From contig JBIKLI010000117.1 of assembly GCA_044359885.1 (NCBI GenBank), forward strand, positions 1-11,888: a stretch of 11,888 nucleotides of DNA. The letters run 5' to 3'. Shown here one piece after another: positions 1 to 7,618 of the stretch. Positions within the stretch are counted from its first letter, which is position 1, and each line of letters begins with the position of its first letter. The notes under the pieces are model-generated. The model was not told where the DNA came from. It saw only the letters and a program-made list of their open reading frames with translations, and ran no database searches. This stretch comes from CAIOSQ01 sp044359885. GTDB lineage: Bacteria > Pseudomonadota > Alphaproteobacteria > CACIAM-22H2. Made by a program: the position numbers and the translations under genes.

Positions 1-2
1 GA

Positions 3-645
3 CGGTGGTCTGCGAGGCGGTGGCGATCGGCGGGGGCTTCTCGGGCGCCGCCGCGCCGGATCATCGCCGACCTGATACCGGACGACGGATCTCGCGACGA
101 CGCGGTCGCGAAGGAGGCCGCCGAGGCGGCGCGTGGCCAGGGTTTCGATCTCAGGCTGCAAGCCAACGGTCTTGCCCGGCACGTGTACCGGACCGATCCG
201 CTGCGCCGGCGCCAGTTTCTCTCCAACCTCTTCAGCGACGCGATCAAGTTCACCGAACGCGGCCATGTCCTGGTCGAGTTCGTCGAGCGCGCCGGTCCCG
301 CCGGACGGACATGGCTGGAGGTCGCGGTGGAGGACACGGGGATCGGCATCCCGCCCGACAAGCGGCCGCTGCTGTTCGACCGCTTCTCCCGGATCGACGC
401 CTCGACGACGCGACCGCATGGCGGATCGGGTCTCGGTCTTTCGATCGTGCGTGGCGTGGTGCGGGCGATGGGCGGCGAGGCCGGCGCCGCGAGCCGTCCG
501 GGCGAGGGTCCGCGCTTCTGGTTCCGCGTCCGGGTGGTCGCAGCGATCGGTCGCGCCGGTGCGCCGCCCGGTGCGCCGTCGGTCCGGTCCTTCGCCGGCC
601 GGGTGCTCGTCGCCGGCCGCGGTCCCGCCGGGTTCAGACGGCTGA
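3..645 (+). pseudogene. Histidine kinase ATPase-domain remnant, partial and probably decayed
   Basis: Reading from base 3 gives a HATPase_c domain of a two-component sensor kinase. A DPLRRRQ stretch leads into the N box (NLFSDAIKFTE), followed by the G1 box DTGIGIP, the F-box-like LFDRFSRID and the G2 box GGSGLGLSIV. These cover bases about 200-450. The second, Mg-coordinating Asn of the N box (normally NA) is Asp here. Nothing convincing as a dimerisation/His domain is visible in the first 60 bases. After about base 560 the frame becomes low-complexity Arg/Pro/Ala. A short GRVLVA at about 600-617 vaguely recalls the first strand of a receiver domain but lacks the acidic pair. This frame has no stop before the next gene and stays open to about 2336. 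The stop at 643-645 is in another frame, so the end given is a guess that assumes a frameshift. The 5' part lies outside the window. The domain call is confident; the pseudogene status is an inference. Confidence 0.6.
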
Positions 646-735
646 GACGCGCGCCGGTCGCCAAGACGCTTTTCGTGCCGCGGCCGGTCCGGCATCGTCC
701 GGCCGGCGGCGCGCGCCGCGTGGGAGGAAATCGTC

Positions 736-1590
736 ATGGGTCTCAAATCCGAATTGTCGCGCCGGGACGTCGTCTCGCAGATCGTCAGCGTCCACAATCC
801 GCTGGCGGCCAAGATCGCCAACGAATTCCGTTTCGACTGGGTCAGCGTCGGCGGCTACAACACGTCGGGCTCGCTGCTCGGCCTGCCGGATGTCGGCATG
901 CTGACGCTGATGGAACAGGTCGAGATGGTTCGCAAGGTGGCGGCGGTGACGAACGCGCCGCTGCTGGCCGACGGCGACGACGGTTACGGCAACTATCTCA
1001 ACGTCATCCGCATGGTCCGCGAGATGGAGAAGGCCGGCGCCAACGCGATCCACATGGAAGACCAGGTGCTGCCGAAGAAATGCGGCCACATGGAAGGCAA
1101 GCGGATCGTGCCGGTGGCCGATTTCGTCGCCAAGATCCGCGCTTTCGTCGACACGCGCAGATCCGAGGATTTCCTGCTCTTCGCGCGGACCGACTCGCTC
1201 GCGGTCGGCGGCTTCCAGGAGGCGGTCGACCGCGCCAACGCCTACCGGGAGGCGGGTGCGGACGTCATCTTCGTCGAGGCGCCGACGACGATGGAGCAGG
1301 TCGAGATGCTGCCGCGGCTGATCCCCGCGCCGCTTCTCTACAACTGGGTCTGGAAGGGCAAGTCGCCGCTGGTGCCGCGCGACGAGCTGCGGCGGCTCGG
1401 CTACAGGTTCTATCTGCAGGCCGACGTGCTCTACGCGGTCTCCTACGCGTTGCGCCACTACTACTCGGAACTCAAGACGACGGGGACCTACGGCACCGCT
1501 GCCGAGCGCATGATCTCATTCGACGAGTTCAACGCCCTCATCGGTCTCGACGAGATCGTCGCCGCGGAACGCAGATACGAGCCGCGCTGA
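736..1590 (+). CDS. Isocitrate lyase/PEP mutase family protein (C-C lyase type)
   Basis: This is a 284-residue TIM-barrel enzyme of the ICL/PEP mutase superfamily, near the size of methylisocitrate lyase or oxaloacetate decarboxylase. It carries LPDVG (50-54), a metal-loop variant DGDDGYGN (79-86; DADTGYGN is usual), EDQ (108-110), the lyase signature KKCGH (114-118) with the catalytic Cys116, ARTD (150-153) and VEAP (180-183). The retained KKCGH loop argues for C-C bond cleavage of a 2-hydroxy or 2-keto dicarboxylate rather than phosphonomutase chemistry. The true substrate cannot be read from the sequence; automatic annotation would often say carboxyvinyl-carboxyphosphonate phosphorylmutase. 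The ATG follows a strong GGAGGAA at 723-729 at good spacing, which fixes the start. The convergent neighbour is a FAH-family hydrolase, 35 bases away. The family is certain; the specific reaction is open. Confidence 0.93.
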   Translation: MGLKSELSRRDVVSQIVSVHNPLAAKIANEFRFDWVSVGGYNTSGSLLGLPDVGMLTLMEQVEMVRKVAAVTNAPLLADGDDGYGNYLNVIRMVREMEKAGANAIHMEDQVLPKKCGHMEGKRIVPVADFVAKIRAFVDTRRSEDFLLFARTDSLAVGGFQEAVDRANAYREAGADVIFVEAPTTMEQVEMLPRLIPAPLLYNWVWKGKSPLVPRDELRRLGYRFYLQADVLYAVSYALRHYYSELKTTGTYGTAAERMISFDEFNALIGLDEIVAAERRYEPR

Positions 1591-1625
1591 ACCGGCCCGT
1601 CCGCGCGCCGCGGCGGCATCTTGGG

Positions 1626-2318
1626 TCAGGCGTACCGGATCGCGAGATCGCCCACGCCGTCCACATGGCCTTCGACCAGGTCGCCTGCGACCACCGGGCC
1701 GACGCCCTCGGGCGTGCCGGTGAAGATCAGGTCGCCCGGTGCCAGTTCGACGAGGCCGGAGAGATAGGCGAGGGTTTCCGGGACGCTCCAGATCATGTCG
1801 GCAAGGTCGCCGCTCTGCCTGACCTGGCCGTTGACCTTGACCCAGATCGCGCCCTTCGCCGGATGGCCGATCCGCGCGGCAGGCTGGATGGCCCCGATCG
1901 GGGCCGACCGGTCGAAGCCCTTGCCCATGTCCCATGGCTTTCCGCCAGCCTTGGCGGTGTTCTGCAGATCGCGCCGGGTCATGTCCAGACCGACGGCGTA
2001 GCCGTAGACCAGATCCATGACCTTGTCGGCCGCCAGGTTGGCGCCGCCGCCGCCGAGCGCGACGACCAGCTCGATCTCATGGTGCAGGTTCCGGGTCGCC
2101 GGCGGATAGGGCAGCGTCGTGCCGTCGGGCACCACCGCGTCGGCGGGCTTGGCGAAGAAGAACGGATCTTCCCGGGTGGGGTCGCCGCCCATCTCGCGGG
2201 TATGGGCGGCGTAATTGCGGCCGACGCAGTAGATGCGGCGCACCGGAAAGCGCGCGGTTTCGCCGGCGACGGCGACGCTGGGCAGGGGCCAGGCGGGAAT
2301 GACGGTGTTCATGGGCAT
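1626..2318 (-). CDS. Fumarylacetoacetate hydrolase (FAH) family protein
   Basis: This 230-residue single-domain FAH enzyme is similar in size to fumarylpyruvate hydrolase, acylpyruvase and FAHD1-like proteins. It has the entry segment IYCVGRNYAAH (29-39), the metal-binding pair in HHEIELVV (79-86; Glu81 and Glu83) with Asp112 as third ligand (GLDMTRRDLQ), and the C-terminal FTGTPEGVGP loop (199-208). Enzymes of this type hydrolyse or decarboxylate beta-diketo acids such as acylpyruvates or oxaloacetate, using Mg or Mn in the cytoplasm. The start is uncertain between ATG 2318 and ATG 2312, because the two Met codons are two codons apart and neither has a strong ribosome binding site. The gene is convergent with the ICL-family gene and divergent from the copper operon. 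The substrate cannot be assigned from the sequence. Confidence 0.92.
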   Translation of the reverse strand: MPMNTVIPAWPLPSVAVAGETARFPVRRIYCVGRNYAAHTREMGGDPTREDPFFFAKPADAVVPDGTTLPYPPATRNLHHEIELVVALGGGGANLAADKVMDLVYGYAVGLDMTRRDLQNTAKAGGKPWDMGKGFDRSAPIGAIQPAARIGHPAKGAIWVKVNGQVRQSGDLADMIWSVPETLAYLSGLVELAPGDLIFTGTPEGVGPVVAGDLVEGHVDGVGDLAIRYA

Positions 2319-2339
2319 CGAGGTCCGTGCGGTTGAGGC

Positions 2340-2356
2340 CGGCGCACGACGCGCCG
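2340..2356. promoter_or_regulatory. Inverted repeat between divergent FAH and copper-operon genes
   Basis: CGGCGC and GCGCCG are separated by five bases (ACGAC) in the 104-base divergent intergenic region. This could be an operator or a small hairpin in the FAH leader. With this base composition, six-base GC-only arms also arise by chance. No convincing promoter pair was found nearby. Confidence 0.2.
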
Positions 2357-2422
2357 CCCACGCGGTTTATGCCAGAGCCCGGCCGCCCCTGCATTGACTT
2401 GCGCGTGGCCCCGGGTCATCTG

Positions 2423-2827
2423 ATGCGCGTGTCGTCACGATCGCATCTTCCCGGCGCCTTCGCCGTCCTGCGTTCGCGCAACTGGCGGCCGCTGCTGCTG
2501 GCCTTCGCGATCCTGGCCGGCTGGGCGCGGTTGCTGGCGCCGGCCGGTGCCGCGACCCATGCCCTGGCGTCGGCGACCGAGCTTTGCCGGTCGGCCGGGC
2601 CGCAGTCGCTGCCGCAGGCCGGGGCCCCGGAGGCTCGCAGCGGCGACACTTGCCCCTTCTGCCGCCTGCCGGAGATCCCGGGCGCTCTCGTCGCGCCGCC
2701 GGTGGCCGCGTCGCTCGCCGGCCCTGCTGGAATCGCGCTCGCGTCTCCGCGGCAGGCGCTTCTGGCGGCCCGCCGGTCGCCGGCGCCGCCCGCCCGCGGC
2801 CCACCCGCCGTCGCGTCGTCCAGTTGA
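2423..2827 (+). CDS. DUF2946-like small membrane/periplasmic protein
   Basis: This is a 134-residue protein. A basic N terminus is followed by one hydrophobic segment (about residues 22-42) that could be a signal anchor, then a polar stretch with TCPFC (Cys77 and Cys80) and a Pro/Arg-rich tail ending in an ARGPPA-type segment. The position of the CxxC, the TM-then-CxxC layout, the length and the tail match DUF2946 proteins, which often sit beside copper-trafficking genes. The next gene is a PCu(A)C copper chaperone 49 bases downstream, so a role in copper or cytochrome oxidase maturation is an inference from context. The reading frame is open back to 2327, but the Met at 2423 best places the hydrophobic segment near the N terminus. 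No strong ribosome binding site distinguishes the starts. The family call is moderate and the function unknown. Confidence 0.65.
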   Translation: MRVSSRSHLPGAFAVLRSRNWRPLLLAFAILAGWARLLAPAGAATHALASATELCRSAGPQSLPQAGAPEARSGDTCPFCRLPEIPGALVAPPVAASLAGPAGIALASPRQALLAARRSPAPPARGPPAVASSS

Positions 2828-2876
2828 TCTGCGCGGCCAGCCGCCGCGCCACCGGATAACGCAACGGAGCCCGAAC

Positions 2877-3410
2877 ATGTGCCGACACATCCGGCGCGGC
2901 ATCGCCGCCGCCGCCCTTCTCGCCGCCGCCCTCGTCGCGCCGGCGACCGCTCGCGACTACGCGATCGGCGATCTCGCCATCCAGGCCCCCTGGTCGCGCG
3001 CCACGCCGCCTGCCGCCAAGGTCGGGGCCGGATATCTGTCCATCGCCAATCGCGGCACGTCGGCGGACCGTCTGGTGGCGGCGCAGTCGCCCGTGGCCGG
3101 TCGCGTCGAGATCCACGAGATGCGCATGGACGCCGGCATCATGCGCATGCGCGAACTGGCCCAGGGCCTGGCGCTGCCGCCTGGCGGGCAGGTGGACCTC
3201 AAGCCCGGCGGCTACCATCTGATGCTGATGGATCTCAGGGCGCCGCTGCGCGAGGGCGCGGCCGTTCCGGTGACGCTGGTCTTCGAGCGTGCCGGCAGGA
3301 TCGACGTCGAATTCCAGGTCGCGCCGGCTGCCGCGAGGCAGCCCGGCCATGGCGGCCACGGGCATGGTCATGGCGCTCCGGTGCCGGCGATGCCCGCGCA
3401 TCGTCATTAG
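2877..3410 (+). CDS. PCu(A)C family periplasmic copper chaperone
   Basis: This 177-residue protein is a copper chaperone of the PCu(A)C (DUF461) family, which carries Cu(I) in the periplasm to the CuA or CuB centre of cytochrome c oxidase. A signal peptide spans residues 1-26 (ATA-RD cleavage region). The mature part begins DYAIGDLAIQAPWSRATPP, typical of the family. Copper ligands are visible as His80 (EIHEMRM), Met91 (MRMREL), His114 and Met116 (GGYHLMLM). The spacing I count is H-x10-M-x22-H-x-M, close to the published H(M)X10MX21HXM. A His/Gly-rich tail (GHGGHGHGHG, 157-166, ending HRH) is an extra metal-binding segment. The ATG at 2877 has an ACGGAG element a few bases upstream. The gene lies between the DUF2946-like gene and the SCO gene, 13 bases from the latter, in one probable operon. 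Confidence 0.93.
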   Translation: MCRHIRRGIAAAALLAAALVAPATARDYAIGDLAIQAPWSRATPPAAKVGAGYLSIANRGTSADRLVAAQSPVAGRVEIHEMRMDAGIMRMRELAQGLALPPGGQVDLKPGGYHLMLMDLRAPLREGAAVPVTLVFERAGRIDVEFQVAPAAARQPGHGGHGHGHGAPVPAMPAHRH

Positions 3411-3423
3411 GGGCGCTGCGGCG

Positions 3424-4062
3424 ATGGCATGGCTGCGGCTCCTGCGTTACGGCGCCTGGGCGCTCGTGGCGCTGTTCGGGCTCTTCGCCGGCGCGGCGAC
3501 GCTTGGCTGGTTCGTGATCGATGGTCCGGCCGGGCGCCGCGGTGGCCCGCCCGCGGCGGCGATGCCGGCCATCGGCGGACCCTTCGCGCTGCGCGACACC
3601 TCCGGCGCGCGCGTCGACGACCGGGCGCTGCGTGGCCGGCCGAGCCTGCTGTTCTTCGGCTTCACCCACTGCCCCGATGTCTGTCCGACCGCCCTTGCGG
3701 AGATCGCCGCCTGGCTGGCGGCGCTGGGACCGGATGGCGACCGGCTGCAGGTTTTCTTCGTCACGGTCGATCCGGAACGCGACGGGCCCGAGGAACTGGC
3801 GGCCTATGCCGGAATGTTCGATCCCCGCATCCGGCCGCTGCGCGGCAGCGAGGCGGAGCTCGCGGAGATGGCGCGCGCTTGGCGCGTGTTCTACCGGCGC
3901 GTGCCGCTCGCCGGCGGCGGTTACACGATGGACCACACGGCGACCCTCTATCTGGTCGGTGCCGATGGCCGCTTCGCGGGCACGATCGACCCGCAGGAGA
4001 CACCCGATGTCGCGCTCGCCAAGCTGCGCCGTCTGATCGCGGTGAACCCATCCGGGGTCTGA
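3424..4062 (+). CDS. SCO family copper-binding protein (SCO1/SenC/PrrC)
   Basis: This 212-residue thioredoxin-fold protein is anchored by an N-terminal membrane helix (about residues 11-32), with the domain in the periplasm. It contains the copper motif CPDVC (Cys83 and Cys87) within FFGFTHCPDVCPTAL, and the distal copper ligand His171 in YTMDHTATLYLV. The VTVDPERD segment (113-120) is also typical. SCO proteins metallate or reduce the CuA site of cytochrome c oxidase, working with PCu(A)C-type chaperones, and one is encoded immediately upstream. The start chosen gives the short cytoplasmic MAWLRLLRYG preceding the helix. The ribosome binding site is weak (AGGGGC near the upstream stop), so translation may be coupled to the gene before it. 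All key residues are present. Confidence 0.94.
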   Translation: MAWLRLLRYGAWALVALFGLFAGAATLGWFVIDGPAGRRGGPPAAAMPAIGGPFALRDTSGARVDDRALRGRPSLLFFGFTHCPDVCPTALAEIAAWLAALGPDGDRLQVFFVTVDPERDGPEELAAYAGMFDPRIRPLRGSEAELAEMARAWRVFYRRVPLAGGGYTMDHTATLYLVGADGRFAGTIDPQETPDVALAKLRRLIAVNPSGV

Positions 4063-4092
4063 TCCCGGCAGGGACGGGACCGCGGGGGGAGC

Positions 4093-5055
4093 TCAGGCCT
4101 TCAGGCGCTCCATCGCCCCGACCAGGGCCGCACGGATCCCCGGCTCCATCGCCGAGTGGCCGGCATCGGGAACGATGATGTAGTTGGCCTCCGGCCATGC
4201 CCGGGCCAGATCGTCGGCGGACATGATCGGGCAGACCATGTCGTAGCGCCCCTGGACGATGGTCGCCGGGATCGCCCGGATCCGATCGATCCGCGCCAGC
4301 AATTCGCCCTCGGCCAGGAAGCAGCGATTGACGAAGTAATGCGCCTCGATGCGGGCGAGGCCCAGCGCCTTCTGGTCCTCGGCGAAGCTGGCGAGGATGT
4401 CGGGGCTGGGCAGCAGCGTCGAGCATGCGCCCTCGTAGATGCTCCAGGCGCGCGCCGCGGGCATATGGACGCGCGGGTCGGGATCGACCAGCCGCCGATG
4501 ATAGCTGGCCAGAAGGTCGTCGCGCTCCGCCGGCGGCAGGAAGCCGGCGAAGGCGCGCCATGCCTCCGGAAAGACGTGGCGCATCCCGTGCAGGAACCAG
4601 TCGAGTTCGCCCTGCCGGCTCATGAAGATCCCACGCAGCACCAGGGCGGCGACCCGAGCGGGATGCGCCTCGGCGTAGGCCAGGGCCAGCGTCGATCCCC
4701 ACGAGCCGCCGAAGACGATCCAGCGATCGATGCCGCGCGCGCGGCGCAGCGCCTCGATGTCGGCGATCAGATGCTGGGTCGTGTTGGCGGCGAGTTCGCC
4801 ATGCGGCTGCGAGCGTCCGGCGCCGCGCTGGTCGAAGACGACGATGCGGAACACGGCCGGATCGAAGAAGCGCCGATGCGCGGGCGACGCGCCCGCGCCG
4901 GGCCCGCCATGCAGGAATACGACCGGCCGTCCGCCGGGATTCCCCGATTCCTCCCAGTAGAGACGGTGCGTCGCGTCGACCGCGAGCATCCCGCTGGCAT
5001 GGGGCTCGATGGGCGGATAGATGTCGGCGCGGCGGCCAGGATCGGTGGGCGGCAT
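4093..5055 (-). CDS. pip: Proline iminopeptidase (alpha/beta hydrolase, S33)
   Basis: This 320-residue cytoplasmic aminopeptidase would remove N-terminal proline from peptides. Family landmarks are all present: YPPIEPHASGML (13-24) near the start, the oxyanion loop HGGPG (49-53), FDQRGAGRS (74-82), the nucleophile elbow GGSWGS (116-121, Ser118), the acid Asp272 in GRYDMVCP, and His300 in DAGHS. The cap domain lies between, including DWFLHGMRHVFPEAW. The start at 5055 puts the YPPIEP segment at its usual distance from the N terminus, although the frame is open further upstream. The nearest SD-like purine run, GGGGAG, is about 14 bases upstream inside a potential hairpin. The gene is convergent with the SCO gene (30 bases) and divergent from the M48 protease. 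The length is normal and the catalytic triad complete. Confidence 0.95.
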   Translation of the reverse strand: MPPTDPGRRADIYPPIEPHASGMLAVDATHRLYWEESGNPGGRPVVFLHGGPGAGASPAHRRFFDPAVFRIVVFDQRGAGRSQPHGELAANTTQHLIADIEALRRARGIDRWIVFGGSWGSTLALAYAEAHPARVAALVLRGIFMSRQGELDWFLHGMRHVFPEAWRAFAGFLPPAERDDLLASYHRRLVDPDPRVHMPAARAWSIYEGACSTLLPSPDILASFAEDQKALGLARIEAHYFVNRCFLAEGELLARIDRIRAIPATIVQGRYDMVCPIMSADDLARAWPEANYIIVPDAGHSAMEPGIRAALVGAMERLKA

Positions 5056-5059
5056 CAGC

Positions 5060-5076
5060 GGGGGATGTTCTCCCCC
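5060..5076 (-). promoter_or_regulatory. Hairpin in the proline iminopeptidase leader
   Basis: GGGGGA and TCCCCC flank a five-base loop immediately upstream of the pip start codon. On the pip mRNA the 5' arm, GGGGGA, is the only purine-rich SD-like run. Folding would hide it, so the hairpin could reduce translation. Function is inferred from position only. Confidence 0.3.
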
Positions 5077-5136
5077 GCGCCGGAACGGGTCAACCCCGCC
5101 GCGGTGCGCCGGCCCCGTGCGCGGCGCAGGCGAGGC

Positions 5137-5165
5137 TTGACCGCACCGCTTGGCAGGCCAAGCTA
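5137..5165 (+). promoter_or_regulatory. Possible promoter of the M48 protease gene
   Basis: TTGACC (5137-5142) fits a -35 element. Seventeen bases later AAGCTA (5160-5165) is a poor -10. Transcription would then begin at or next to the ATG at 5172. That would make the message leaderless, consistent with the lack of a clear SD sequence there. The weak -10 keeps confidence low. Confidence 0.25.
5148..5163. promoter_or_regulatory. Inverted repeat just upstream of the M48 start codon
   Basis: GCTTGGC and GCCAAGC are perfect seven-base arms with a two-base centre (AG), ending eight bases before the M48 ATG. The site lies between and over the proposed -35 and -10 elements, where a dimeric repressor could act. 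Alternatively it is a compact hairpin, although a two-base loop is unfavourable. No known consensus is recognised. Confidence 0.35.
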
Positions 5166-6669
5166 TGTCGTATGACCCGCGCCTTCGCATTGCTGATCGC
5201 ATTCCTGCTCGGCGCCGCGCCGCTCGCCGGCTGCACCTCCAATCCGGCCACCGGCGCGACGAGCTTCACGGGCTTCATGTCCCGGGACGACGAGTTGCGG
5301 CTGGGGCGCCAGGAGCATCCGAAGATCGTCGCCCAGTTCGGCGGCGAGTATGCCGATCCTGCCGTGCGCGACTATGTCGCGCGCGTCGGCGGATCGCTGG
5401 CTGCGCGGTCGGAGATGCCGGAGCTGGACTGGCGCTTCACGGTCCTGAACTCCGACATCGTCAATGCCTTCGCCCTGCCCGGCGGCTTCGTCTACGTGAC
5501 GCGCGGCCTGCTCGCCCTCGCCTCGTCGGAGGCCGAACTGGCCGGTGTGCTTGGCCACGAAATCGGCCATGTGACCGCGCGCCATGCGGCGCAGCGCTAC
5601 AGCACCGGCGTCCTGGCGCAGGCCGGCACCGTGGCCGCGACCATCCTGGGCGGGGTGCTGCTGGGCGATGCGGGCGCGCGGCTGGCGCAGACCACGGTCG
5701 GCGGCGGCGCGCAGCTGGCGCTGGCCGGCTACAGCCGGGAGCAGGAATTCGAGGCCGACGAACTCGGCATCCGCTATCTCGGGCGGGCGAGCTACGATCC
5801 TGGCGCGATGGCGCGTTTTCTCGAGAAGCTGCAGCTAGAAACCGCGCTGCAGGCCGAGCTGGCCGGTCGGCCGGGCGCCGCGGACGAGTTCAGCCTGCTG
5901 CAGAGCCATCCGCGGACGCCCGACCGGGTCCGGCAGGCGATCCGAGAAGCCGGCGAGGCGGGCCGCCCCGCCGATCCGCGCGTGCTGCGCGAGGAGTATC
6001 TGCGCGCGATCGACGGGCTGAGCTGGGGCGGGGATGCGCGCAACGGCTTCGTCAAGAACGCCGTCTTCGCGCATCCGGAACTGCGTTTCCGGTTCGAGGT
6101 GCCGCGCGGTTTCCGGATCGTCAACGGCGACAGCGCGGTGGTGGCGGTGGGGCCCGACCGGGTCCAGATCGTCTTCGACCGCGACGCGCGCGCCCCGCGC
6201 GGCCAGATGGCCGCCTATCTGCGTCAGATCGGCGCCGAAGCCGTCGAGGACACCAGCGCCGGCGGGCTGCCGGCGGCGACCGGCATCGGCCGGATCCGCG
6301 ACCGTGCCGGCCAGGTTCAGGACCTGAGGATCTTCCTGATCGCCGGAGATCAAGCGGTCTGGCGTTTCCGGTTCCTGTCGCCGCCATCGGCGACGCCGCG
6401 GCATGCGGAGGCGCTGCGACAGACGGCCTTCTCGTTCCGCCAGCTGGATGCCGCCACGGCTGCCTCGTTGCGGCCCCATCGCATCGCGTTGGTCCGCGCG
6501 GCCCGCGACGACAGCGCCGAGACCCTGGCGCGCCGGATGGCGGTCCAAGATGCAGCGCTTCGCCGGTTCCAGGTCATGAACGGGCTCAGGCCGGGCGAAG
6601 CGCTCGTGCCGGGTCAGACCTACAAGATCATCGCCGAACGCCGGCGCCGCGGCCGGGGCGACGCGCCGG

Positions 6670-7554
<885 letters not shown>

Positions 7555-7561
7555 GTCTCGA

Positions 7562-7592
7562 CCCCCGCTGACTGTGCTGACTGCTACGGGGC
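7562..7592 (-). promoter_or_regulatory. rpoH leader: direct repeat and possible SD-sequestering stem
   Basis: Within the 64-base leader, CTGACTG occurs twice (7568-7574 and 7577-7583, + strand). It is flanked by CCCCG (7563-7567) and CGGGG (7587-7591). On the rpoH mRNA the upstream GCCCCG could pair with the GGGG of the probable SD, leaving a 19-base loop. rpoH translation is temperature-controlled by mRNA structure in E. coli, so a thermometer role is conceivable, but five pairs are weak evidence. Confidence 0.25.
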
Positions 7593-7618
7593 TTTTACGT
7601 GCTCGGGCGCCGGTTGGA

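Noticed and set aside
600..660. Receiver domain of a hybrid kinase after the ATPase domain
   Set aside because: Only GRVLVA is suggestive. The acidic pair, phospho-acceptor Asp and later strands are absent in all three frames.
634..1458. 274-residue open frame antisense to the ICL-family lyase
   Set aside because: No family signature and His/Arg/Asp-rich shadow composition; the other strand has a strong RBS and complete motifs.
183..2336. A single 717-residue open frame running from the kinase remnant across the lyase and the FAH gene
   Set aside because: Only the first about 120 residues have homology. The rest is the shadow of two well-supported genes in other frames and stays open because of the high GC content.
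2394..2422. TTGACT as a -35 element for the copper operon
   Set aside because: No acceptable -10 at 16-18 bases (CATCTG and neighbours), and the transcript would start after the proposed start codon.
4063..4079. TCCCG...CGGGA after the SCO stop as an intrinsic terminator
   Set aside because: Only five base pairs with a seven-base loop and no T-run on either strand.
4156..5175. 339-residue open frame antisense to proline iminopeptidase
   Set aside because: Mirror of a real gene with an intact catalytic triad; no recognisable domain.
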